Assembly: GCA_005791575.1 (NCBI GenBank)
Contig: SXWA01000204.1
Location: 1-45,269 of the forward strand
Direction of reading: 5' to 3'
DNA: 45,269 nucleotides
Source of the DNA: Planctomycetaceae bacterium
GTDB taxonomy: Bacteria; Planctomycetota; Planctomycetia; Pirellulales; UBA1268
The first letter of the stretch is position 1, and every line of letters starts with the position of its first letter. The notes under the pieces were generated by a model. That model did not search any database. It worked only from the letters and a program-made list of their open reading frames with translations, and was not told where the DNA came from. The position numbers and the translations under genes were made by a program. This document shows, in pieces, positions 27,796 to 36,308 of the stretch.

Positions 27796-30092
27796 TCGGC
27801 ACGAGCGCCGTCGATGGACTCACCGTCGGCTTCGATCCGGTGGGATCGGGATGGCTGATCGCCGCCGTCACCGCGGCGCTGGCGGCGATCCTCGTGATCT
27901 ACGGGCCCGATCCGACGCGCGTGTCGCCGCGCCGGCGCTGGTGGCTCACGGGCCTCCGGATCGCGGCCTTCCTGGCACTCGTGGCCTGCCTGCTGCGCCC
28001 CACCCTCGTGGCCGTGAGGAAGGCGCGACAGCAGGGGACGGTGATCGTTCTCGCCGATGCCTCGGAGAGCATGACCGTGGCCGATGGGGCGGGCGGCAGG
28101 ACCCGCTGGCAGGAGATGACGGCGGCGCTTTCCGCCGCGCGCGGTACGGCGCGCACAATGGTGTCCAGTGGCGACTTCGACATCGCCCTGTGGCGCTTCG
28201 ACCGGACGGCGACACCGGTGCCCGGTACGGCGGACGAGCCGTTTCCGCTCGGGGAGTGGCAGCGGCAGCCGACCGCCGAGGAATCGGCTCTCGGGGCGGC
28301 CCTCGATGATTGCGTGCGCGCGGCGGCAGGGCGGACGGTGGCGGGCGTCATCGTCCTCAGCGACGGTGCCCAGCATGCCTATCCACCGCGTGACGTGCCG
28401 CCGCAGACGGTGGCCCGCCGGATCGGCGACGCCGCGGTGCCGCTGTGGAGCGTGACGTTCGGCCAGCAACGCGGTGGAGGCCAGGGGCGTGATGCGGCCA
28501 TCGTCAGCCTGACGGCGGCGGAGACCGTCTACCTGAAGAATTCGCTCGAGGTGTCGGGCCGGGTGCGGCTCGAGGGATTCGGCGAGCGCGACATCGCCGT
28601 GAAACTCCTTGCCGAGAACGATGCCGGAGTGCTCGAGGAGGTGTCGCGCATGCTCGTCCACGCCACCCCACGCGGCGCCGATGAGCCCGTTCGTCTGACA
28701 TGGACGCCGCGCGCGGTGGGGGAGAGGAAGCTCGTCCTCGCCATCGAGCCGCAGGATGGCGAGGTCGTGGTCACCAACAACGAGATGACGACCTTCGTCG
28801 ATGTCATCGACGGTGGACTGCGGGTGCTGTACCTGGAGGGAACGCCCCGGGTCGAGCAGCGGTACCTCCGCCGCGCGCTCGCCGCCAGCCCCGACATCCA
28901 GGTCGACTTCGAGGCCATCGACTCGACGGCCACCGGCCGACGCGCGTGGCCGATCGATCTCTCGCGGTCGCTCGCCACCGATGCCAATGTCGTCCTCATC
29001 GGCGATCTCGACTCCGCCGCGCTGCGGCCGGACGACCTGCGAGTGATCCTCGCCCGGGTCCGCGCGGGGGGCGGTATCGGCTTTCTCGGTGGCTTCCACG
29101 CCTTCGAGGCCGGAGGCTGGGGCGGCACGGTGCTCGCGCCGCTGCTGCCGTTCGAGCCCGACCAGTTGGCTCGGCAGCCGTTCGATCAGCCGATCCGTGC
29201 CGGGCTCCATATGCCGGGGCCGATCCGGATGCTGCCCGATCCGCGCTTCGGGTCGGTGTCGATCCTGCGGCAGGCGGACAGTGCGCAGGAGTCCCTCGCC
29301 GTCTGGCAGCGCCTGCCGCCGCTCGACGGAGCGAACGTCCTCGGCCGGCTCACGCCGACCGCCAAGCCGTTGGCGAACAGCGCCGATGGCCGCCCGGTGC
29401 TCGTCGCGCGTGAGTTCGGTGAAGGGCGGGTGGCTGCGTTCGCCGCCGATTCGACTTGGCGGTGGGCGATGCAGGGGGCGGCCGAGCAGCATCGTCGTTT
29501 CTGGAGGCAGTTGGTGCTGTGGCTGGCCAGGCAGGAGGATGACGCGGCCGACACCGTCTGGCTTCGGCTGGCGCAGCGCCGACTCTCCCCCGGCGCCACG
29601 CTGTCGTTCGATGCCGGTGTCACGCAGGCCGACGGCACCCCGTCGCCGGATGCCTCCTTTGAGGCGGTGGTGATCTCGCCGACCGGGGCCACACGGCCGG
29701 TGCGGGTGACCCGCCGTGGGGAGGCCTTCACCGGGAGCGTCACCGATTTCACGGAGCCTGGTGACTGGCAGGTCACCGTCCAGGCGACCCGCGCAGGGCA
29801 GGTGATGACCACGCGGAGCGCCCGGTTCACGGTGTTCCGTCAGGATCTCGAGTTGGCCAACCCACGTGCCAATCCCCTGCTCATGCGGCAGCTCGCCGAG
29901 GTGACCGCCGGTGGGGTGCGGTCGCCGGAGGAACTGCCCGCCCTGTTCGAGGAGATCGCCTCCCGCCCAGCGGCCATCGAGACCGAGGAGCAATGGAGCT
30001 ACACCCCGTGGGACAAGTGGCCGATGCTGCTGCTCCTCGCCGGGCTGATGTGTGGCGAGTGGTACCTCCGCAAGCGGTGGGGGCTGGTCTGA
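27792..30092 (+). CDS. vWA plus GATase1-like membrane protein
   Basis: 766 residues. Two N-terminal membrane helices (about 19-38 and 53-70) precede a vWA domain with an intact MIDAS DASES (D89, S91, S93) and VIVLSDGAQH. A beta-sandwich region and a glutamine-amidotransferase-like fold (about 330-545, with GFLGGFHAFEAGGWGG) follow. A final helix lies near 742-758 (WPMLLLLAGLMCGEWYL). The start overlaps the preceding stop. The pairing of a degenerate and an intact MIDAS protein recalls BatA/BatB partners. It probably interacts with the MoxR/DUF58 chaperone at the membrane. Substrate unknown. Confidence 0.92.
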   Translation: MIGTSAVDGLTVGFDPVGSGWLIAAVTAALAAILVIYGPDPTRVSPRRRWWLTGLRIAAFLALVACLLRPTLVAVRKARQQGTVIVLADASESMTVADGAGGRTRWQEMTAALSAARGTARTMVSSGDFDIALWRFDRTATPVPGTADEPFPLGEWQRQPTAEESALGAALDDCVRAAAGRTVAGVIVLSDGAQHAYPPRDVPPQTVARRIGDAAVPLWSVTFGQQRGGGQGRDAAIVSLTAAETVYLKNSLEVSGRVRLEGFGERDIAVKLLAENDAGVLEEVSRMLVHATPRGADEPVRLTWTPRAVGERKLVLAIEPQDGEVVVTNNEMTTFVDVIDGGLRVLYLEGTPRVEQRYLRRALAASPDIQVDFEAIDSTATGRRAWPIDLSRSLATDANVVLIGDLDSAALRPDDLRVILARVRAGGGIGFLGGFHAFEAGGWGGTVLAPLLPFEPDQLARQPFDQPIRAGLHMPGPIRMLPDPRFGSVSILRQADSAQESLAVWQRLPPLDGANVLGRLTPTAKPLANSADGRPVLVAREFGEGRVAAFAADSTWRWAMQGAAEQHRRFWRQLVLWLARQEDDAADTVWLRLAQRRLSPGATLSFDAGVTQADGTPSPDASFEAVVISPTGATRPVRVTRRGEAFTGSVTDFTEPGDWQVTVQATRAGQVMTTRSARFTVFRQDLELANPRANPLLMRQLAEVTAGGVRSPEELPALFEEIASRPAAIETEEQWSYTPWDKWPMLLLLAGLMCGEWYLRKRWGLV

Positions 30093-30204
30093 CCGGCCCG
30101 GTGGGCCGCAGGCTGGGAATCAGGGGGGTTTTCGGCTTTCTGCACCGCCGGGCAGCCTGCTATCGTCCGCGTTCCCGGCTGCTGCCGGGGCAGGAGAGCG
30201 GGCG

Positions 30205-31752
30205 ATGCCCAAGCGGCGACCGATCCGGGAGAAGCTGCTGCTTGGCGGATTGCTCGTCGGCATCATGGTCGCCGTTCTTTCCACCAGCGGATTTCTCGGC
30301 ATCTACTCCTACCGGCGACTGGTGCGCGGCCTGAGCCGCCGGGCGGGCGAATTGCCGCAGGCCAGTGCGCTCGGGGATGCCGTGGGGCACCTGCGGCTGG
30401 TCCACGCGGCGGGAGCGGAACCCGGACCGGACGGCGGTCGCGCCGATGGTTTCGCGGCGGCCTTGGCCCGCGTCGATTTCGCGCTCGGGCGGTACCGTGT
30501 CGAACTCGAGTCCGGTGAGGTGGGGTCCGTGCCGTTCGGCGACCGCAGCCGGGAGCAGGGCACCGCCGTCGAGATCGATGCCTCCCTCCAAAGCCTGCGA
30601 CAGTTGGATGCCGACGGCGACGGCGACGCGGTCGACGCCGAGTTGGAACGGCTTGCCGCGCTGTCGGCGGCCCTGCCCAGCTTCCTCCAGGAGCATCTCC
30701 ATGACCTCGCCTCCGAGGTGCGCAGCCGATACCGCACCCTGATCCTCACCACGGGGATCGCAGCCCTGGCCGCCGCCGGCCTCCTTGCGGCTCTCGGGGT
30801 GCTGACGTATCGCTGGGTCTTCCGGCCGCTGCGGCTCCTCGGGCACGGCTCGCGCCGGGTTGCCGCGGGCGACTTCGACTTCCGCATCGCGCTCGACACC
30901 CGCGATGAGATGGCGGAACTCGCCGAGGCACTCAACGGCATGACTGCCCGGTTCCAGGAGATCCGTGACGACCTCGATCGCCAGGTGCAGCTCCGCACCC
31001 GGGAGGTGATCCGCAGCGAGCAGTTGGCCAGTGTCGGTTTTCTCGCCGCCGGGGTGGCCCACGAAATCAACAACCCGTTGGCGTCGATCGCGATGTGCGC
31101 CGAATCGTTGGAGGGGCGGTTGGGATCGCTGCCGCTGGCCGACCCGGACGTGCAGGTGGCGCGGCGCTACCTGGAGTTGATCCAGAACGAGGCGTTCCGC
31201 TGCAAGGGGATCACGGAGAAGCTGCTCGATTTCTCCCGGTTGGGGGAGGTGCGGCGCCAGCCGACCGCGCTTCTGGCACTGGTGAAGGACGTGGCTGAGA
31301 TGCTCAGACACGTAGGCCGGTTCGCCGGCCGTTCGGTGGCCATCGACGGGGGCGCGGATGAGGGCGACGTGCTCGTGATGGTGAATCCGCAGGAGATCAA
31401 GCAGGTCGTGCTCAACCTCCTCGTCAACGCGCTCGACAGCATCGAGGAGTCGGGGCATGTCAATGTCGAGGTGCGCCGGCAGGGGGGGGATGCCGTGCTC
31501 GTCTGCAGCGACGATGGCTGCGGAATGACCGACGAGGTCCTCGAGCATCTCTTCGAGCCGTTCTTCACGCGGCGGCGGGCCGGGCAGGGCACGGGCCTGG
31601 GGCTGTCGATCGTGCACCGGATCGTGGCTGACCATGGTGGACGGATCGAGGCGATGAGCGCCGGGCCTGGCCAGGGCGCGTCGTTCCGGGTCGTGCTCCC
31701 GGTGGCGGTGGTCGCCGGCAAGGCGCCCGCCCGTGGGCAGCGTGCAGCCTGA
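30205..31752 (+). CDS. Membrane histidine kinase with HAMP domain
   Basis: 515 residues. A first membrane helix (about 12-34), a periplasmic sensor region (about 35-178) with no recognised fold, and a second helix (about 179-201) are followed by HAMP (about 202-255). HisKA has GVAHEINNPL (H286 is the phosphorylated His), and the HATPase domain has NLLVNALDS, DDGCGMTDE and GTGLGLSIV. This is the NtrB/ZraS-like group that pairs with sigma-54 activators, and such a regulator follows 43 nt later. The frame is open to 30052, but the ATG at 30205 has GGAGAG nine nt upstream and begins the basic N-terminus. It lies 112 nt after the vWA gene. Confidence 0.95.
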   Translation: MPKRRPIREKLLLGGLLVGIMVAVLSTSGFLGIYSYRRLVRGLSRRAGELPQASALGDAVGHLRLVHAAGAEPGPDGGRADGFAAALARVDFALGRYRVELESGEVGSVPFGDRSREQGTAVEIDASLQSLRQLDADGDGDAVDAELERLAALSAALPSFLQEHLHDLASEVRSRYRTLILTTGIAALAAAGLLAALGVLTYRWVFRPLRLLGHGSRRVAAGDFDFRIALDTRDEMAELAEALNGMTARFQEIRDDLDRQVQLRTREVIRSEQLASVGFLAAGVAHEINNPLASIAMCAESLEGRLGSLPLADPDVQVARRYLELIQNEAFRCKGITEKLLDFSRLGEVRRQPTALLALVKDVAEMLRHVGRFAGRSVAIDGGADEGDVLVMVNPQEIKQVVLNLLVNALDSIEESGHVNVEVRRQGGDAVLVCSDDGCGMTDEVLEHLFEPFFTRRRAGQGTGLGLSIVHRIVADHGGRIEAMSAGPGQGASFRVVLPVAVVAGKAPARGQRAA

Positions 31753-31795
31753 GGATGGCGGTTCGTGCGGCGCGGGCCGCGGAGGAGTGTGCGAC

Positions 31796-33247
31796 ATGCA
31801 GACGGGTGGTCGACCGATGCGGATCCTGTTTGCCGACGACGAGAGCTCGCTCCAGGAGCTGATGCGCATCGAGCTGCCGCGGCTCGGGCACGAGGCGACT
31901 GTCTGCCCCGACGGTCGGACCGCCGTGGCGGCCCTCGAACGAACCGCCTACGACTGCGTGATCGTCGATCTCGACATGCCGGGGGTCGGGGGGCTCGAGG
32001 TGATCAGTCGGGCACGGGCCATCTCGCCCGACACGGAAACCGTGATCGTCACCGGCAAGTCGTCACTCGAGACGGCGGTGGCGGCCGTCCGCCAGGGGGT
32101 GTTCGACTACCTCACCAAGCCGTGCAAACTGGCCGAGATCCAGGGTGTTCTGGAACGGGTGCGGCGGAAGCGAGAACTCACCGCGCGGCTCCGCGCCCTC
32201 GAGGGACGGGTCCGGCGGGCCGAGGGCACGACGCACCTGGTGGGGGAGTCGGCAGCCCTCGATGGGGTGCGGCGGCTGATCGCCCGGGTCGCCGCCACGT
32301 CGGCCAGCGTACTGATCCGGGGGGAGACGGGCACGGGCAAGGAGCTCGTCGCCCGGGCGATCCACGAGGCGAGCCAGAGGTCCGGCGGCCCGTTGGTGGC
32401 GGTGAACTGCGGAGCGCTGCCGGAGCAGCTCGTCGAGAGTGAGCTGTTCGGGCACCGCAAGGGGGCCTTCACCGGGGCCGACGAACACCGCGCAGGGCTG
32501 TTTGAAGTGGCCGACGGTGGAACGCTGTTCCTCGACGAGGTGGGGGAGCTCCCCCGGGCGCTCCAGCCGCGTCTGCTGCGGGCGCTGGAGAGCGGGGAGA
32601 TCCGCCGGGTCGGCGACAATCAGCCCACCACGGTCGACGTGCGGGTGATCTGCGCCACTCACCGCTGCCTCGAGGAGATGGTGGCGGAAGGAACGTTCCG
32701 CGAGGATCTGCTCTTCCGGATCAACACCTTCGAGATCCCGGTGCCCCCGCTCCGCGAGCGGCTCGACGATCTCCCGGCGCTGGTCGATCATTTCGTCCGC
32801 CGCGCGCGGCCGCAGACCCCGCCGCAGGCCGTCGTGGCGCAGAACGAGGTTCTCGAAGTCCTCGCGAGCCACCGTTGGCCCGGCAACGTGCGCGAGCTTG
32901 CCAACGTGATCGAGCACGCGCTCGTGCTCTGCGACGAGCTGCCCCTGGCGAGCGAGCACCTGCCGACCCGGTTCACGGCAGTTCGGGCGGCACCTGCCGG
33001 ATTGGTCGGTCAGCCGCCGGCTCTGGCGATGGCGGCCGGGCCCAACGCAACCTGCTCAGCGGTCGGCAGCCCTGCTGCCGACCGCCCGGTCAGCCTGCGG
33101 GAGTTGGAAATGCAGGCGATTCTCAGCGCCCTCGATCGCCACCGGGGCAACAAGCCGCGTGCAGCCGAGGACCTCGGCATCAGTCTGAAGACGCTCTACA
33201 ACAAGCTCAACGGTGCAACCTCCACCGGCTCCACGACCACATCGTGA
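31796..33247 (+). CDS. NtrC-family sigma-54-dependent response regulator
   Basis: 483 residues. The receiver domain (about 8-120) has acidic DD at 14-15, phosphoacceptor D58 and K108. The AAA+ domain has Walker A GETGTGKE (176-183), the sigma-54 contact loop GAFTGA (223-228) and Walker B GTLFLDEVGELP. The C-terminal Fis-type helix-turn-helix ends KPRAAEDLGISLKTLYNKL. A Pro/Ala-rich linker precedes it. The ATG at 31796 has GGAGGAG eight nt upstream. It is probably activated by the adjacent kinase. Its stop lies 10 nt from the convergent lexA stop. A sigma-54 site near 38.56 kb upstream of hsp20 is a possible target, but no link is shown. Confidence 0.96.
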   Translation: MQTGGRPMRILFADDESSLQELMRIELPRLGHEATVCPDGRTAVAALERTAYDCVIVDLDMPGVGGLEVISRARAISPDTETVIVTGKSSLETAVAAVRQGVFDYLTKPCKLAEIQGVLERVRRKRELTARLRALEGRVRRAEGTTHLVGESAALDGVRRLIARVAATSASVLIRGETGTGKELVARAIHEASQRSGGPLVAVNCGALPEQLVESELFGHRKGAFTGADEHRAGLFEVADGGTLFLDEVGELPRALQPRLLRALESGEIRRVGDNQPTTVDVRVICATHRCLEEMVAEGTFREDLLFRINTFEIPVPPLRERLDDLPALVDHFVRRARPQTPPQAVVAQNEVLEVLASHRWPGNVRELANVIEHALVLCDELPLASEHLPTRFTAVRAAPAGLVGQPPALAMAAGPNATCSAVGSPAADRPVSLRELEMQAILSALDRHRGNKPRAAEDLGISLKTLYNKLNGATSTGSTTTS

Positions 33248-33257
33248 GACGCCCCGG

Positions 33258-34277
33258 TCAGGTGGTCTTCCGCACCACGCCGACAAGCACGCCGAGGACG
33301 CGGGCGTTTTTCACATAGATCGGCTTCATCGATGCATTGGCGGGCTGAAGGCGGATCCGATCGCGTTCCGGGAACCATTGCTTGAGGGTGGCTTCGCCGT
33401 CGTCGGTCTGGGCAACGACGATATCGCCGGCCCGGGCGGTCTTCTGCCGGCGGATCACCACCCAGTCGCCGTCGGAGATCTGGGCTTCGATCATCGAATC
33501 CCCCATCACCTTCAGGACGAAGTGATCGTCACGGTCGAAGAGTTCCTGGAAATCGATCCGCTCCTGCTGTTCTTCTGCCACGCGGAGGGAACCGGCCGCC
33601 ACCCAGCCGGCCATCGGCAGACCTTTGAGATGCGCCGGTTCGGCGACCAGCTCGATTGCGCGCGACATGTTGCGGCCGCGGGTGATGAGCCGTTTGCGCT
33701 CCAGGGCCTTGAGGTGACAGACGACGCCGTTGGGAGACCGGATGCGGAATGCCTGCCCGATCTCCCGCACCGTCGGACCAAAGCCACGGGAGTGGATTTT
33801 GTCGCGGATGAAGGCGTAGATCTCCATCTGGCGCTGTGTCGGGGCGTTGCCCGCTTCGTGACCGGAGGAATCGACGTCGAGCTGGAGCAGGCCACCGAGT
33901 GTCGAGCCGACACCGGGCAGCGGCCCGCGCCGGGTGAGGCCGGGTGCTGCATCCTTTGCGGCGGCTCGGTTCGATACCGCGACCCGGGGGGAGGTTTTGG
34001 TCACGGGCTTGGCCGGTGCTTGCGGTTTGCCGACGGTCGACGTCGACCTGGCGGCAGAAGCCTTCTTCGGAATCGCTTTCGTCGCCGGTGCACTGCCAGA
34101 TCCCCCAGCAGTACCACCGGATAACGCACCAGATGCCGCCACCGACGGCATGACCACATGTCCTGATGTCGTCAGGGCGGAGTGCTTGGTGCCACCCCCC
34201 TTGCGTGCAATCCGCCTGATGACGGCAGGGCCCGGCATGGGCTCACTGCGACGGGGGGACTGTCTGCCGGATTCCAT
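33258..34277 (-). CDS. lexA: LexA repressor with long basic N-terminal extension
   Basis: 339 residues, against about 200 for typical LexA. The conserved part starts at about 147 with TQRQMEIYAFIRDKI (winged helix to about 210). The autocleavage site AG is at 228-229 (WVAAGS), with catalytic S261 (GDSMI) and K299 (ATLKQ), so self-cleavage should work. Residues 1-140 are a low-complexity tail rich in Ala, Lys, Arg, Thr, Pro and Gly, resembling histone-H1-like DNA-binding tails. The ATG at 34277 has GGAGG six nt upstream, which supports inclusion of the tail. LexA represses SOS genes until RecA filaments induce cleavage. No SOS partner is in the window. Confidence 0.93.
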   Translation of the reverse strand: MESGRQSPRRSEPMPGPAVIRRIARKGGGTKHSALTTSGHVVMPSVAASGALSGGTAGGSGSAPATKAIPKKASAARSTSTVGKPQAPAKPVTKTSPRVAVSNRAAAKDAAPGLTRRGPLPGVGSTLGGLLQLDVDSSGHEAGNAPTQRQMEIYAFIRDKIHSRGFGPTVREIGQAFRIRSPNGVVCHLKALERKRLITRGRNMSRAIELVAEPAHLKGLPMAGWVAAGSLRVAEEQQERIDFQELFDRDDHFVLKVMGDSMIEAQISDGDWVVIRRQKTARAGDIVVAQTDDGEATLKQWFPERDRIRLQPANASMKPIYVKNARVLGVLVGVVRKTT

Positions 34278-34366
34278 GGGATCCTCCACGGTTCTGGGTG
34301 ATGGCACCCGGTGACGACGCGCGCCGGGCGCTCGCGGGCCCGCGTCGCACGGGCGGGTGGACAGCG

Positions 34367-34380
34367 GTATCTTACTATAC
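34367..34380. promoter_or_regulatory. Candidate palindromic operator upstream of lexA
   Basis: GTAT-N6-ATAC about 90 nt ahead of the lexA start, in an AT-richer patch of an otherwise GC-rich spacer, next to TTGAAC on the minus strand. It could be an autoregulatory LexA box or part of the promoter. It does not match the CTG-N10-CAG or GAAC-N4-GTTC consensus. Confidence 0.25.
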
Positions 34381-34477
34381 GGCTGTTCAAACGCAAGCCC
34401 GGCCGGGCGTGCGTCGCCGGTGCGGGATAAGCACTGCTGGAAGGCAGTGCCGGGATGCACACCGCCGGGAGTGCGAT

Positions 34478-35008
34478 TCAGTCGCCGAGGATCGCCCGGG
34501 AAAGCTCCGCCGGCGAGAGCGAATGGGCGCGGGCGAAACCGGCGACGAGTCGCGCGGTCGAGGGTTCGAAGACGACGAGCGAAAAATCGGCGAAGCCGAA
34601 GAAACCAGCGGTGTCGGGAAATCTGGCCAGGTAGGTGTCGCGGATCGCGTCGTGGTCGGCGGCGTCGCGGTCGACGAACCGGGCCCGCGCCTGGATCGCC
34701 ACCCGGGGGACCGCTTGCGGCATGCCCCCGTGGCCATCAGCCGGATCGGGGCCGGTGATGAGCAGGCAGACGTCGGGTACGGAGAGCATGTCGCGGGTGT
34801 GGGCGGACAGACGGCTGACGTGCGTGACAACCAGCAGCGGGCCCAAAGTGTGGTCGGGCGCGTCGGAGCCGGTGCCCCGGTGGATCGCGTAGGGCACCAT
34901 GGAGGCCGAGGGCAATCCCTGGTGCAGCGTGGCGAGCGCCGCGATCGTGCGGGTGGTGACGAGGGAGTGGAGCAGCCGGGTCGTGTCGGTGTCGATCATG
35001 ACGGACAT
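34478..35008 (-). CDS. Pyridoxamine 5'-phosphate oxidase-fold (HugZ-like) protein
   Basis: 176 residues from the ATG at 35008. The beginning TRLLHSLVTTRTIAALATLHQGLPSASMVPYA is a split-barrel flavin-binding pattern. LLVVTHVSRLSAHTRDML and VCLLITGP follow, and LARFPDTAGFFGFADFSLVVFEP resembles the haem-utilisation HugZ/PPOx group. It probably binds FMN or haem. It lies downstream of rpsG on the same strand with an 83-nt gap. The frame is open to 35095, but the upstream 29 residues are basic and not family-like. Confidence 0.85.
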   Translation of the reverse strand: MSVMIDTDTTRLLHSLVTTRTIAALATLHQGLPSASMVPYAIHRGTGSDAPDHTLGPLLVVTHVSRLSAHTRDMLSVPDVCLLITGPDPADGHGGMPQAVPRVAIQARARFVDRDAADHDAIRDTYLARFPDTAGFFGFADFSLVVFEPSTARLVAGFARAHSLSPAELSRAILGD

Positions 35009-35091
35009 TGAACCCGATCGGCATCGTCGCCGTCTAATACCGGGCGCCGTGGAGGCCCGACGAGCCCAAGCGACAGGCACTTTGCCTGGTT

Positions 35092-35562
35092 TCACCAGGC
35101 AAAGTGCGCGAACGCCTTGTTCGCGTCAGCCATCCGATGGACGTTGTCACGCTTGGTGACCGCCGCCCCCTCACGCTTGTAGGCGGCGAGGATTTCCTCG
35201 GCGAGTTTCTCGTGCGTGCCGCGCCCCTTCTTCTCGCGCACCGCCTGCAGCATCCAGCGGATGCCCAGCGACTGCTGCCGATTGCGGTTGACCTGCATCG
35301 GCACCTGATACGCGGCACCACCCACCCGCTTGCTGCGCACCTCGACCGCCGGCTTGCAGTTCTCGATGGCGCGGTTGAAGACCTCGATCGGCTCGACGTC
35401 GTTGATCTTCGAGGCCACGATGTCCATCGCGCCATAGAAGACCTTCTGGGCGATGCTCTTCTTGCCATCGACCATCAGGCAATTGATGAACTTGCTGGCG
35501 AGCAGCGACCCGTAGCGGGGATCGGGAGTGAGTTGCTCACGGCTGGAGGTGATCTTTCCCAT
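35092..35562 (-). CDS. rpsG: 30S ribosomal protein S7
   Basis: 156 residues, the normal bacterial length. Recognisable blocks are [51 protein letters not shown] and [14 protein letters not shown] at the end. S7 nucleates assembly of the 3' head domain of 16S rRNA. It begins 6 nt after the rpsL stop, giving the usual rpsL-rpsG order, but no fusA follows. S7 is often the autoregulator of this operon. Confidence 0.98.
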   Translation of the reverse strand: MGKITSSREQLTPDPRYGSLLASKFINCLMVDGKKSIAQKVFYGAMDIVASKINDVEPIEVFNRAIENCKPAVEVRSKRVGGAAYQVPMQVNRNRQQSLGIRWMLQAVREKKGRGTHEKLAEEILAAYKREGAAVTKRDNVHRMADANKAFAHFAW

Positions 35563-35568
35563 GGTGGA

Positions 35569-35937
35569 TTAGCCCTTCTTGGCGCCGTAGAGGCTGCGGG
35601 ACTGCTTCCGGCCCTGGACCCCGAGCGTGTCGAGGGCACCGCGGATGATGTGATAGCGCACGCCGGGCAGATCCCGGACACGACCACCGCGGACGAGCAC
35701 GATCGAGTGCTCCTGCAGATTGTGGCCCTCACCAGGGATGTAAACGGTCACTTCCTTCGCGTTCGACAGACGCACGCGGGCGATCTTGCGGAGAGCCGAG
35801 TTCGGCTTCTTCGGGGTCATCGTCCGCACCTGCAGACAGACGCCGCGCTTTTGCGGGCAGCGGTCGAGCACCGGCGACTTGGAGAACTTCCGCTTCGGCC
35901 GCCGGCGGCTGCGGACAAGTTGGCTGATGGTGGGCAT
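35569..35937 (-). CDS. rpsL: 30S ribosomal protein S12
   Basis: 122 residues. The start is [20 protein letters not shown], and the invariant decoding-site blocks [15 protein letters not shown] and [22 protein letters not shown] are present. The K42-equivalent Lys in TPKKPNS and K87-equivalent residue positions look ordinary (no obvious streptomycin-resistance change can be read with certainty). The frame is open for 82 codons further, but homology begins at the ATG at 35937. It is the first gene of the rpsL-rpsG unit. Confidence 0.98.
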   Translation of the reverse strand: MPTISQLVRSRRRPKRKFSKSPVLDRCPQKRGVCLQVRTMTPKKPNSALRKIARVRLSNAKEVTVYIPGEGHNLQEHSIVLVRGGRVRDLPGVRYHIIRGALDTLGVQGRKQSRSLYGAKKG

Positions 35938-36308
35938 GGAGCAACAGTGCATGGTCGGGGGGGTGAACCGTGGGTGGGCCCACGGCAGAATCGCAAAGAA
36001 TAGCCCAAAGGGCAGGGCAGCGGAAGCGGTTCCGCAAAACAGCCGGAAACCGCCCTCGACCCGTGGGCAGCGGGCGTACCGGTCGGGCGAAAACCGCTGG
36101 GTTTCCCCTCGCCAACGGCCATGGATTCGCCAACCGCCATGGCAGGGATGGACTTTGGCCACCCGAAAAGCTGCGCTTTTCACGGGAGCTGCGCTCCCGG
36201 CACCTCATCCATGAGGTGCAGCAGACTGTTTGTCCACAGCCTGCCAACCCGCCGCGGTTCCTGGCGCAGTCGCCTGCCGGGAACGAAGCTCATGCCACTC
36301 GTCGGCGG
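35938..36308. other. 371-nt spacer with repeat copy A and short direct repeats
   Basis: Between rpsL and the fhcC stop. It holds the multi-hairpin repeat (copy A, below), a perfect hairpin GCGGAA-GCGG-TTCCGC near 36020, and two copies of a CGCCAACGGCCATGG-like 15-mer (near 36109 and 36129). The rpsL promoter should lie within the first 100 nt; no clear -35/-10 pair was found. No gene is supported. Confidence 0.6.
36143..36245 (-). repeat. Multi-hairpin dispersed repeat, copy A (inverted orientation)
   Basis: Reverse-complement copy of the element at 37.2 and 37.9 kb. It has perfect stems GCACCTCAT/ATGAGGTGC (36200-36219), CGGGAGC/GCTCCCG with a 3-nt loop (36183-36199) and GAAAAGC/GCTTTTC with a 3-nt loop (36165-36181), plus a near-perfect CAGGCTGT arm pair at 36220-36245. 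One arm of the last hairpin (CTTTGGCCAC, 36153-36162) has no partner. It lies about 65 nt beyond the fhcC stop. Confidence 0.85.
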
